From the NCBI RefSeq assembly GCF_008386465.1, contig NZ_VUOD01000003.1:62001-126000 (forward strand): a DNA stretch of 64,000 nt, in the 5' to 3' direction. How positions within the stretch are numbered: position 1 is the stretch's first letter; each line of letters opens with the position of its first letter. The position numbers and the translations under genes are program-made. The stretch is from Arenimonas fontis. GTDB taxonomy: Bacteria > Pseudomonadota > Gammaproteobacteria > Xanthomonadales > Xanthomonadaceae. Positions 56,543 to 64,000 of this stretch are shown here, in pieces. The notes beneath the pieces were generated by a model. The model saw nothing but the letters and a program-made list of their open reading frames with translations. It was not told the DNA's origin and searched no databases.

Positions 56543-56610
56543 GTTGGTCTGGCCTCGGGAATGGGCGGCGGGAAGGGCGGATAGTCTAGCGGGGCCATGT
56601 CCGGCCGGCA

Positions 56611-57702
56611 TCAGCCGAGCACACCCGGCTGGGCCTGGCCCTCGCGCACGAACGGGTACTTCACCACCCGCACCGGAAGCTGCCGGCCGCGCACGTCCAC
56701 GCGGACCTGGCCGAGCTCGCCGGCCGGCACGCGCGCCAGGGCGATGGCCTTGCCCAGGGTCGGCGAAAAGGTGCCTGAAGTGATCTCGCCGGCGCCGGCC
56801 GCGGTGAGCACGGACTGGCCGTGGCGCAACACGCCCTTCTCGTCCAGCACCAGGCCGATGGTCCGGCGCGGTACGCCGGCGGCTTTCTGCGCTTCGAGCG
56901 CCGCGCGGCCGATGAACTCGCGGTCCTCGTCGAGCGCCACCGTCCAGCCCAGGCCGGCTTCGTAGGGGCTGACCGACTCGTCCATGTCCTGACCGTACAG
57001 GGCCATGCCGGCCTCCAGACGCAGGGTGTCGCGCGCGCCCAGGCCGGCCGGCTTCACGCCGGCAGCCAACAAGCGTTGCCACAGATCCACGGCGCCGTCC
57101 TCGGGCACCATCAGCTCGAAACCGTCCTCGCCGGTGTAGCCGGTGCGGGCGATGAAGAGCCCGTCCACCTCGCCGGCGGCGAAACGCGCCAAGGCCAGGG
57201 CCGCCTGCGAGGCCTCCGGCGACAGCAGGCCGGCCACCTTCGCCCGGGCATTCGGGCCCTGCACGGCGATGATGGCCAGGTCGCGGCGTTCGAGGATCCG
57301 CACGTCCGCGCCTTCCGCCCTGGCCTGGATCCAGGCCAGGTCCTTGTCGCGGGTGGCGGCGTTGACCACCACCCGGAAGAAGTCCTCGGCCAGGAAATAG
57401 ACGATCAGGTCGTCGATCACCCCGCCCTTTTCGTCGAGCATGCAGGCATAGAGAGCCTTGCCGGGCGTCTTGAGCTTGTCCACCGAGTTGGCCAGCAAGC
57501 GGCGCAGGAAGGCCCGGGCGCCGGCACCGCGCACGTCCAGCGGCGTCATGTGCGAAACGTCGAACATGCCGGCGTCGCGCCGCACCTGGTGGTGTTCCTC
57601 GATCTGCGAGCCGTAGTTCAGCGGCATGTCCCAGCCGCCGAAGTCCACCATGCGGGCGCCGAGGGCGCGGTGGCTGTCGTTGAGGACGGTTTTCCTGCTC
57701 AT
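56611..57702 (-). CDS. gcvT: Glycine cleavage system aminomethyltransferase (T protein)
   Basis: 363-residue folate enzyme that releases ammonia from the H-protein-bound intermediate and forms methylene-THF. [24 protein letters not shown] and [19 protein letters not shown] are family signatures. Length equals E. coli GcvT (364). ATG 57702. In order gcvT-gcvH, with gcvP elsewhere. Confidence 0.97.
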   Translation of the reverse strand: MSRKTVLNDSHRALGARMVDFGGWDMPLNYGSQIEEHHQVRRDAGMFDVSHMTPLDVRGAGARAFLRRLLANSVDKLKTPGKALYACMLDEKGGVIDDLIVYFLAEDFFRVVVNAATRDKDLAWIQARAEGADVRILERRDLAIIAVQGPNARAKVAGLLSPEASQAALALARFAAGEVDGLFIARTGYTGEDGFELMVPEDGAVDLWQRLLAAGVKPAGLGARDTLRLEAGMALYGQDMDESVSPYEAGLGWTVALDEDREFIGRAALEAQKAAGVPRRTIGLVLDEKGVLRHGQSVLTAAGAGEITSGTFSPTLGKAIALARVPAGELGQVRVDVRGRQLPVRVVKYPFVREGQAQPGVLG

Positions 57703-57765
57703 CGCCTGGCCTGTAGTCGGGGAAAGGCCGGCATTATCGCAGGTCCGGCGTTGCCGGCGCCGGTG

Positions 57766-59349
57766 TCAACCCTGCTGCCGCACCAGCCACCACACCGGCA
57801 GCAGCCCCACCAGGCACAGCCACAGGCCGGGCCAGGCCGCCTGCTGCCACAGGCCTTCGCTGGTGTAGGCGTACACCTTCACCGCCAGCGTGTCCCAGCC
57901 GAACGGCCGCAGCATCAGGGTGGCCGGCAGCTCCTTCACCACCTCCACCAGCACCAGCAGCGCGGCGGCGATCAGCCCCGGCCGAAGCAAGGGCAAGGCG
58001 ACGCGCAGCAGGCGCCGGCGCGGCGGCGCTCCCAGCAGCCGGGCCGACTCCAGCAAGGACGGCCGCAGCAGGTCGAAGGCAGCCTCGGTGGCCTCATGCC
58101 CGACGCGCAGGAAGCGGGCCGACAGGGCCAGCAGGATGCCCGCCAGCGAGGAACTCAAGGCCAGCGTCGCCAGCCAGGGATGGCCGCGCTCGACCGCGAC
58201 CAGCCACCACATCGCCCCGACCGCCAGCACGGTGCCGGGCATCGCATAACCCAGCCCGGCGGAGAATCCCGCGGCACGCACCCATCGGTCGCCGCCACTG
58301 CGCCGGCCAAGGACCACGAACAGCAGGGACAGCGCCAGCACCAGCAGCGTCGCCATCATGGCCAGGCCGGCAGTGTTGCGGGCAGCCTCGCCCACGGCGG
58401 GCAGGTCCGCCCGCATCTGCCAGGACCACCAGGCCAGCTGCGCCATCGGCAACACGAAGCCCAGCAGCAGCACCGCACCGGCGAAGGAGGCGACCACCCA
58501 GCCGTGCCAGCCGCGCAACCGCCGGCGCGGCGGCGGCAACGGCTGCCGGTCGGCGTGGCGGGCACGGCCACGTCCGAGCCGTTCGAGGACCAGCACCAGC
58601 GCCACCACCCCGACCAGTCCCAAGGCCAGCTGCGCCGCCGCCGGCAGCGAGTACAGGCCGAACCAGGCTTTGTAGACCGACGTGGCCAGGGTATCCACGC
58701 CGAGGATGCTGACCGCGCCGAAATCTGCCAGCGCCTCCAGCAATACCAGGCTCAGGCCGGCCACCCAAGCCGGACGCGCCAGCGGCAGCGCGGCGCGCAG
58801 GAAGGCGGATCGGGGCGAATGCCCGAGCATGCGCGCCGCATCCATCGCCGCGCTGCCCTGGCGCAGGAAGGCGGCGCGGGTGATCAGGAACAGGTAGGGA
58901 TAAAGCACCAGCGCCAGCACCAGGGCCGCGCCAGGCACGCTGCGCAGTTCGGGAAAAGCCCCGGCCGGCAGGCCAAGTGCGCGCCAGGCGCCCTGCAGCG
59001 GGCCGGCGTAGTCGGCCAGGCCGACATAGACGAAGGCGACCACGTAACCCGGAAGCGCCAAGGGCAACACCAGCGCCCAGTCGAAGAAACGCCGGCCGGG
59101 CCACTCGTAGCGGGCGCTCGCCCAGGCCAGGCCGACGCCGACCGGCAGCGCGATGCCGGCGATCAGCGCCAGCAGGCCCAGGGTGTTGACCGCGGCCTGC
59201 GGCAACACCTCCCGCCACAGGTGCGGCCAGACCTCGGGCGCCGGGGTGCCGCCGGCGCTGGCCAGCCACAGCACCGGCGCCAGCACCGGAAGTGCCAGCA
59301 CCCAGGCGCAAAGGCGGAACCCGATGCGGCGCAGCGGGCCGGGCTTCAT
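57766..59349 (-). CDS. Ferric iron ABC transporter permease (FbpB-type)
   Basis: 527-residue fused permease with about 12 hydrophobic segments in two halves. Each half bears an EAA loop (DAARMLGHSPRSAFLRAALPLARPA and ESARLLGAPPRRRLLRVALPLLRPG), typical of FbpB/SfuB permeases for periplasmic ferric ion. It starts at ATG 59349, four bases after the binding-protein stop. No ATPase gene (FbpC) follows; the downstream gene is gcvT. A complete importer would need an ATPase from elsewhere. Confidence 0.9.
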   Translation of the reverse strand: MKPGPLRRIGFRLCAWVLALPVLAPVLWLASAGGTPAPEVWPHLWREVLPQAAVNTLGLLALIAGIALPVGVGLAWASARYEWPGRRFFDWALVLPLALPGYVVAFVYVGLADYAGPLQGAWRALGLPAGAFPELRSVPGAALVLALVLYPYLFLITRAAFLRQGSAAMDAARMLGHSPRSAFLRAALPLARPAWVAGLSLVLLEALADFGAVSILGVDTLATSVYKAWFGLYSLPAAAQLALGLVGVVALVLVLERLGRGRARHADRQPLPPPRRRLRGWHGWVVASFAGAVLLLGFVLPMAQLAWWSWQMRADLPAVGEAARNTAGLAMMATLLVLALSLLFVVLGRRSGGDRWVRAAGFSAGLGYAMPGTVLAVGAMWWLVAVERGHPWLATLALSSSLAGILLALSARFLRVGHEATEAAFDLLRPSLLESARLLGAPPRRRLLRVALPLLRPGLIAAALLVLVEVVKELPATLMLRPFGWDTLAVKVYAYTSEGLWQQAAWPGLWLCLVGLLPVWWLVRQQG

Positions 59350-59353
59350 CGCC

Positions 59354-60346
59354 TCACTGCCAACCGGCGCGATCCATCAGGCGCACCGCCTCGGCCTGGC
59401 GGCGACCGGCCACGGAAACGTTCACCGGATCGGGCCTGAACGGGCCCCAGGCCTGCACCACCGGATCCAGGGCCACGCCCTCCCGGGCCGGGAACTCGTA
59501 GTTCACACGGGCGAAGTCGGCCTGCACCTCGGCGCTGGCCAGCCATTCCAGGAACGCCTGTGCCGCCGCCTTGTTTTTCGATGCCGCCACCACGCCGGCG
59601 CCGGATACGTTCACGTGTACGCCGGCGTCCTGCTGGTCCGGCCAGAACACCCGCACCGGGAAGGCCGGGTCTTCGGCCTGGAGACGACCCAGGTAATAGG
59701 TATTGATGATCCCGACATCGCACTGGCCGGCGGCGATCGCCCTGGCCAGCTGGGTGTCGTCGGCGAAAGGCCGGGCGGCCAGGTTGGCGACCCAGCCGCG
59801 CACGACCTGCTCGGTGCGTTCGGCGCCCAGGCGCTCGATCATGGTCGCCACCAGCGACTGGTTGTAGACCTTCTTCGCCGAGCGCAGGCACAGCCTGCCC
59901 CGCCACTGCGGCTCGGCCAGGGCTTCGTAGCTGGACAGCTCTTCCGGCCGAACTCGTTCGCTCGAATGGACGATGGTGCGGGCGCGCTGGGACAGTGCGA
60001 ACCAGCGCCCATGCGGGTCGCGCAGATGGGCGGGAATGGCCTGTTCCAGGGCAGGCGAGCGCACCGGCGCCAGCAGGCCGCGCTCGGCCGCCTGCCAGAG
60101 GTTGCCGGCGTCCACCGCCATGAAAATGTCGGCGCGGGTGTTGGCGCCCTCGGCCGCCAGCCGCTCGATCAGCACCGCGGCGCTGTCGGACAGCACCCGT
60201 ACCGTCGTGCCGGTTTCCCGGGCGTAGCGGTCGAACAGCGGCTTGACCAGCGGTTCGCGCCGCTCGGTGTAGACGACCAGTTCGGCCGCCCGTACGGCGG
60301 GCACGGCCAGCAGGACGGCGAGAACCAGCATGCTGAAGCGCTTCAT
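59354..60346 (-). CDS. Ferric iron ABC transporter substrate-binding protein (FbpA-type)
   Basis: 330-residue periplasmic binding protein. Signal peptide at 1-20 (VPAVRA); LVVYTERRE, SGAGVVAASKNKAAAQAFLEWL and the double tyrosine in GIINTYYLGRL (Fe ligands in FbpA) place it with ferric-binding proteins. A Fur box lies 32 bases upstream of the ATG at 60346, supporting iron repression. Confidence 0.92.
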   Translation of the reverse strand: MKRFSMLVLAVLLAVPAVRAAELVVYTERREPLVKPLFDRYARETGTTVRVLSDSAAVLIERLAAEGANTRADIFMAVDAGNLWQAAERGLLAPVRSPALEQAIPAHLRDPHGRWFALSQRARTIVHSSERVRPEELSSYEALAEPQWRGRLCLRSAKKVYNQSLVATMIERLGAERTEQVVRGWVANLAARPFADDTQLARAIAAGQCDVGIINTYYLGRLQAEDPAFPVRVFWPDQQDAGVHVNVSGAGVVAASKNKAAAQAFLEWLASAEVQADFARVNYEFPAREGVALDPVVQAWGPFRPDPVNVSVAGRRQAEAVRLMDRAGWQ

Positions 60347-60377
60347 CGCGGACTCCGGTGAGGATCGGGGCCGCAAA

Positions 60378-60392
60378 TGATAATGGTTCTCA
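60378..60392. promoter_or_regulatory. Fur box upstream of the ferric ABC genes
   Basis: TGATAATGGTTCTCA fits the 7-1-7 Fur consensus (TGATAATnATTATCA) at 13 of 14 strict or conservative positions in the first arm and 5 of 7 in the second. It lies 32-46 bases before the binding-protein ATG. Confidence 0.75.
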
Positions 60393-60419
60393 TGAAAAAG
60401 GGGCAAGCGGCCGGCCGGA

Positions 60420-60848
60420 TCAGGCCGGCTCCACCGCCAGCGCCATGTTGCGTGCCGCCACCACCCGCACGCGGGTGCCCTTGGGCAGGTCCGGTCCTTC
60501 CGCCACCCAGAAGGCGTCGCCGATCTTGAGGCGGCCGCGGCCGTTGACGATCGCCTGCTCGAGTTCGAACACCTGGCCGACCAGCTGCTCCCCGCGCCTG
60601 TTCAGAAGCGGCTGCTCTCCCGGCGACTGCCGGGGCCGGAACCAGCGGATGTAGATCCCCACCGAGACGAAACTCAGCAGCACGAACACCACTACCTGCC
60701 AGGCAGGGCTCAAGGGCAACGCCCACAGCAGCAGCCACAGCGCCGCCGCCGCCAAGCCCAGCCAAAGCAGGAAGGCTCCCGGCACCAGGGTCTCGGCCGC
60801 GATCAGGGCCAGGGCGATGCAACCCCAGACGATCAGTTCGGTGCGCAT
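60420..60848 (-). CDS. NfeD family membrane protein
   Basis: 142-residue NfeD protein: two or three N-terminal membrane helices (5-65) and a C-terminal OB-fold (LVGQVFELEQAIVNGRGRLKIGD). It pairs with a stomatin/SPFH protein, as in E. coli ybbJ-qmcA; ATG 60848 is 4 bases after the qmcA stop. Likely an accessory to the SPFH complex. Confidence 0.93.
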   Translation of the reverse strand: MRTELIVWGCIALALIAAETLVPGAFLLWLGLAAAALWLLLWALPLSPAWQVVVFVLLSFVSVGIYIRWFRPRQSPGEQPLLNRRGEQLVGQVFELEQAIVNGRGRLKIGDAFWVAEGPDLPKGTRVRVVAARNMALAVEPA

Positions 60849-60852
60849 GGCC

Positions 60853-61782
60853 TCAGCCCTCCGCCTTCGCCGCGCCCTTCAGGCCCAGGCTCTCCTTTGC
60901 CAGCTCGGCGATGCCGCCCAGGCTGCCGACGATGCCGGCGGATTCCATCGGCATCATCACGAACTTCTGGTTGGGCGCTTCGGCCAGGGCCCTGAATGCC
61001 TCGATGTACTTCTGCGCCACGAAGTAGTTGATGGCCTGGACGTTGCCCTTGGCGATGGCGTTGCTGACCAGCTCGGTGGCGGTGGCCTCGGCCTGGGCCA
61101 GGCGCTCGCGCGCCTCCGCCTCGCGGAAGGCGGCCTCGCGCTTGCCCTCGGCCTCGAGGATGGCGGCCTGCTTCTCGCCCTCGGCGCGCAGGATCTCCGC
61201 CTGGCGGTGACCCTCGGCCTCGAGGATGTTGGCGCGCTTCTCGCGCTCGGCCTTCATCTGCCGGGCCATGGACTCGACCAGGTCGCGCGGCGGGGCGATG
61301 TCCTTGAGCTCGATGCGGTTGACCTTCACGCCCCAGGGATGGGTGGCCTGGTCGACCGCTTCCAGCACCTTGGCATTGATCTCGTCGCGCTTGGACAGCG
61401 ACTCGTCCAGGTCCATCGAGCCGATGGCGGTACGGATGTTGGTCATCACCAGGTTGAGGATGGCCAACTCCAGCTGCGCCACCTCATAGGCGGCCTTGGC
61501 TGCCTCCAGCACCTGGAAATAGACCACGCCGTCCACCTTCACCACGGCGTTGTCGCGGGTGATGACGTCCTGGCTGGGCACGTCCATCACCTGCTCCATC
61601 ATGTTGATCTTGCGGCCCACTGCCTGGACCACCGGCACCAGCAGGTGCAGACCGGGCGTCAGGGTGTGGGTGTACTTGCCGAAGCGCTCGACCGTCCACT
61701 CGTAGCCCTGCGGCACCATCCGCACGGCCTTGAACAGGACGATCACCGCCGCGACCAGCAGGACGATCAGGAAAAACTCCAT
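60853..61782 (-). CDS. qmcA: SPFH/stomatin-family membrane protein QmcA
   Basis: 309-residue SPFH protein: N-terminal membrane anchor (3-20), prohibitin-type domain (VPQGYEWTVERFGKYTHTLTPG; INMMEQVMDVPSQDVITRDNA), then a long charged coiled coil (QAEILRAEGEKQAAILEAEGKREA) for oligomerisation. Length matches E. coli QmcA (305). Forms membrane complexes, possibly with FtsH-type proteases. ATG 61782. Confidence 0.95.
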   Translation of the reverse strand: MEFFLIVLLVAAVIVLFKAVRMVPQGYEWTVERFGKYTHTLTPGLHLLVPVVQAVGRKINMMEQVMDVPSQDVITRDNAVVKVDGVVYFQVLEAAKAAYEVAQLELAILNLVMTNIRTAIGSMDLDESLSKRDEINAKVLEAVDQATHPWGVKVNRIELKDIAPPRDLVESMARQMKAEREKRANILEAEGHRQAEILRAEGEKQAAILEAEGKREAAFREAEARERLAQAEATATELVSNAIAKGNVQAINYFVAQKYIEAFRALAEAPNQKFVMMPMESAGIVGSLGGIAELAKESLGLKGAAKAEG

Positions 61783-61955
61783 GGCTTGCCTCCCGGCTTG
61801 TCGAAGGCGGCCAGTCTAAGGCCAGTCCAGCCCGGCGGGTGGCGTCCGCCCACGCCGGGCATGCCCGCCCCGGCCGGCTTGCCTCCCCGTCCCGCTTGCC
61901 CGGCCCGGCCACCGGGTCCAGGCTGGCTGCGACCTTTTCCGGCCCCGGGGCATCC

Positions 61956-62537
61956 ATGTCCGGTGTGAGCCAAACCTCGTCCTTCGCCATCGACGTGCCA
62001 GACAGCCTGGTCGCCCGCGCCCGCCGGGGCGAAGCCAGCGCATTCGAGCAGATCTACCGGAAGTTCGAGCGGCCGGTGTTCACACTGGCCCTGCGCCTGA
62101 CCGGCGAACGCGAGGAAGCCCAGGAGGTTCTGCAGGACACCATGCTCAGGCTGCTGGACAGGATCGGCGAATTCCGCGGCGATGCCCCCTTCTGGGGATG
62201 GCTGCGGCAGATCGCCGTGAACGAAACCCTGATGCGCCTGCGCAAGCGGGGGCGGCTGCCGCAAACCGAGGAGGCCGACGAAACCCGGCTGGAGGCGCAC
62301 GAAACCCTGTTGCCGCCCGTCGCCGCCGACGCCGCCGTGCTGGCCCGCGCCCTGGCCGCCCTGCCGGATGCCACCCGCAGCGTGCTCTGGCTTTACCACG
62401 CCGAGGGCTACACCCACGAGGAAATCGCCGGCCTGATGGGCCGCACCGCCAGTTTCTCCAAATCCCAGCTGGCGCGCGGTACCCGCCGCCTGCGCCAGCA
62501 GCTTGGCATCGCACAGGAGGCCAATGCCCATGCCTGA
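61956..62537 (+). CDS. ECF-type RNA polymerase sigma factor
   Basis: 193-residue ECF sigma factor. Region 2: FEQIYRKFERPVFTLALRLTG, AQEVLQDTMLRLLDRI. Region 4: LPDATRSVLWLYHAEGYTHEEIAGLMGRTASFSKSQLARGTRRLR. It is the second such factor in the window. ATG 61956 fits region 2; a purposely longer frame exists but lacks a site. It overlaps the following membrane protein by 8 bases. Confidence 0.93.
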   Translation: MSGVSQTSSFAIDVPDSLVARARRGEASAFEQIYRKFERPVFTLALRLTGEREEAQEVLQDTMLRLLDRIGEFRGDAPFWGWLRQIAVNETLMRLRKRGRLPQTEEADETRLEAHETLLPPVAADAAVLARALAALPDATRSVLWLYHAEGYTHEEIAGLMGRTASFSKSQLARGTRRLRQQLGIAQEANAHA

Positions 62538-63111
62538 CATCCGCCTGCCCGAATCCGAACCGCTGGAGATCGGCGCGGCCCTGGCGCGGCTGCCGCTGGA
62601 ATCGCCCGACCGCAGCGCCTGGCCCCTGCTGGCCGAACGCCTGGCTGCCCGGGCGGCAGCGCCGCCGCCGCGGCCGCGCTGGCCGTTCGCCCTGGCCGCG
62701 GCTGCCGCTTTGGCCCTGGCGATCGCCTTGCCGATGCTGCGATCGCCTGTGGACGACCCCGTGCTTCCCGGCCAAAGCGGCAGCCTGGTACAGGCCACAC
62801 CGGAAAGCCCGGAAAGCCGGCTGCAGACCCTGATGGCCGAATCCGCCCGGCTCGAGCACGTGTTGGCGGCGATGCGCGACGACGGTCGGGCCGGCGCCGC
62901 CACCGGCCTGCTGCTGGACCTGGAGTTCGAGGATCAGCTGCAGGGCCTGGACACGGCGCTGGCCCGCGAGGACCTGGCGCCGGAACAGCGCCTGCTGTTG
63001 TGGCGGCAGCGCGTGGACCTGCTGCGCGACTACACCGGCCTGCAGGGCACCCGGCAGTGGCTGGCCGCGGACGGCGGCCAGCTGGAAGGCGAACTGGTCG
63101 CCGTGTTCTGA
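62530..63111 (+). CDS. Probable membrane anti-sigma factor (no zinc-finger motif)
   Basis: 193-residue protein with a cytosolic N-terminus (ALARLPLESPDRSAWPLLAERL), one membrane segment at about 54-73, and a periplasmic helical part. The N-terminus shares LP..P..W..A.RL with the protein at 39009-39467. No Cys. ATG 62530 has AGGAGG nine bases upstream; ATG 62524 would be too close. Position after the sigma gene marks it as the cognate anti-sigma factor. Confidence 0.75.
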   Translation: MPDIRLPESEPLEIGAALARLPLESPDRSAWPLLAERLAARAAAPPPRPRWPFALAAAAALALAIALPMLRSPVDDPVLPGQSGSLVQATPESPESRLQTLMAESARLEHVLAAMRDDGRAGAATGLLLDLEFEDQLQGLDTALAREDLAPEQRLLLWRQRVDLLRDYTGLQGTRQWLAADGGQLEGELVAVF

Positions 63112-63130
63112 ACCCTCACGAGGAAACCCC

Positions 63131-64000
63131 ATGAAACTGCGAATGCTTTCCCTGATGCTGGCCGCCGCCTTGTCGGCGCCGGCGCCGGCGGCGGAAACCG
63201 GCGCCGACGCCGGAATCGAGGCGCGCCGCGCCGAACTGGCCGAAGCCCGCGAGCAGCTGGCCGAAGCCGCCCGCCGGGTCGCCGAGCTGCAACGACAGCT
63301 GATCGAGGAGGGCGCCACCGGCGAGGGTTTCGCCTACGGCTTCCGGGCGGCCTTGCAACGCCCTGGCATCGGCGTGGTGCTGGCCGGCAACGACGAGGCC
63401 GAAGGCGTGCGCCTGGCGGCGGTCACGCCCGGCGGCCCGGCCGACAAGGCCGGCCTGCGCGCCGGCGACGTGCTGGTATCGGTGCAGGGCCGGAAGATCG
63501 CCGGTCGCGGCGAAACCGCGGTGGACGCCGCCCGCGAGCTGTTGTCCGGCCTGGAAAAAGGCCAGACGCTGCGCTTGGGCTACCGGCGAGACGGCAAGGC
63601 CGGCACCGCCGAGGTGGTCGTGGACGACATCGGCCGCATCGCCCTGCTGCGCGCCGAGGAAGCCCGCGCCCATGCCGAGGCCATCGCCCGGGCCATGCCG
63701 GTGGTCGCGCCGGCGGTGGAAATGGAGATCGCCCGCCTTGCCGCTGCGCCCTGCGCCCCCGGCGACGAGGACTGCCGAATGCCGCGGCTGCTGGAGGCGT
63801 TCCGCTGGAACGGCCTGAACCTGGCGTCGGTGGACGCCAGGCTGGGCCGCTACTTCGGCACCGATCGCGGCGTGCTGGTGCTCAGCGCCGGCGAACTGCC
63901 GGAACTCGAACCCGGCGACGTGATCCAGCGCGTCGGCGGCGAGCCTGTGGACTCCCCGCGCGAGTTGATGCGTGCCCTGCGCGAAGGCAAGGCCGGCGAC
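63131..64000 (+). CDS. PDZ-domain exported protein (partial at right edge)
   Basis: At least 290 residues, open to the window edge. Signal peptide (MLSLMLAAALSAPAPA); a coiled-coil segment rich in Glu and Ala (about 24-62); first PDZ domain about 78-160 (GIGVVLAG, VTPGGPADKAGLRAGDVLVSVQGRKI); second PDZ beginning near residue 235 (GYFGTD-like RYFGTDRGVLV, ELEPGDVIQRVGGEPV). No protease domain seen before the edge. It follows the second sigma/anti-sigma pair by 19 bases and probably belongs to the same regulon. ATG 63131 has an AGGAAA site. Confidence 0.85.
   Translation, partial: MKLRMLSLMLAAALSAPAPAAETGADAGIEARRAELAEAREQLAEAARRVAELQRQLIEEGATGEGFAYGFRAALQRPGIGVVLAGNDEAEGVRLAAVTPGGPADKAGLRAGDVLVSVQGRKIAGRGETAVDAARELLSGLEKGQTLRLGYRRDGKAGTAEVVVDDIGRIALLRAEEARAHAEAIARAMPVVAPAVEMEIARLAAAPCAPGDEDCRMPRLLEAFRWNGLNLASVDARLGRYFGTDRGVLVLSAGELPELEPGDVIQRVGGEPVDSPRELMRALREGKAGD

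Overview
The window comes from the chromosome of a GC-rich gammaproteobacterium, most likely of the Lysobacterales (Xanthomonadales). The support is a fused aspartokinase/diaminopimelate decarboxylase (LysAC) in one operon with MurL and MurD2, the two-enzyme D-glutamate route described in Xanthomonas; a SUF operon led by an Rrf2 regulator; a GTP-type PEP carboxykinase; and a large TonB-dependent receptor. I cannot name a genus. Genes are tightly packed and many overlap by a few bases. No rRNA, convincing tRNA, CRISPR array, phage or intact insertion sequence was seen.

Layout. 1-4.2 kb: PerM-like transporter, CDP-alcohol phosphatidyltransferase and DUF2066 protein, divergent from purM, then a dienelactone hydrolase. 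4.3-9.6 kb: lysAC-murL-murD2. 9.7-13.9 kb: PhzF-like protein, an amidohydrolase bracketed by GGTC-rich repeats, an alpha/beta hydrolase and an OsmC protein. 14-22 kb: EF-G paralogue, cyanide-insensitive-type bd oxidase operon with its GbsR/MarR regulator and an AT-rich operator, a DUF5916 protein and a SET-domain methyltransferase. 22.1-28.3 kb: SUF operon (regulator-sufBCDS-GNAT-Rieske). 28.3-34.9 kb: HutD-like protein, a degenerate REP-associated transposase relative, ComEA-like protein, M20 peptidase, methyltransferase, TPR-sulfotransferase and 2OG-Fe(II) oxygenase. 35-43 kb: TonB receptor, ECF sigma/anti-sigma/DUF4097 operon, an internally deleted deacetylase-like gene, pckG and a TetR regulator. 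43.3-50.8 kb: hydrolase-fadE-DUF4442 lipid cluster, DUF1304, MFS-type transporter and GMC oxidoreductase. 50.9-57.7 kb: LemA/M48 pair, beta-lactamase-fold hydrolase, a histone H1-like protein, a roughly 800-bp gene-poor stretch, and gcvT-gcvH. 57.8-64 kb: Fur-box-preceded ferric ABC genes, qmcA-nfeD, and a second ECF sigma/anti-sigma module followed by a PDZ protein cut by the right edge.

How the genes work together. lysAC, murL and murD2 place the meso-diaminopimelate/lysine branch and the D-Glu step of peptidoglycan synthesis in one transcript. The SUF genes make Fe-S clusters under a cysteine-containing Rrf2 sensor. The two sigma modules carry related zinc-finger-free anti-sigma proteins and probably sense envelope stress. 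The TetR-hydrolase-fadE-DUF4442 set looks like a locally regulated fatty-acid degradation unit.

The features most worth a second look are the TPR-sulfotransferase/2OG-oxygenase/TonB-receptor neighbourhood, the transposase relative that has lost its catalytic residues, the deacetylase-like gene with an in-frame core deletion, the co-occurrence of a SET methyltransferase with a lysine-rich H1-like protein, and the structured leader or small-RNA region upstream of the H1-like gene.
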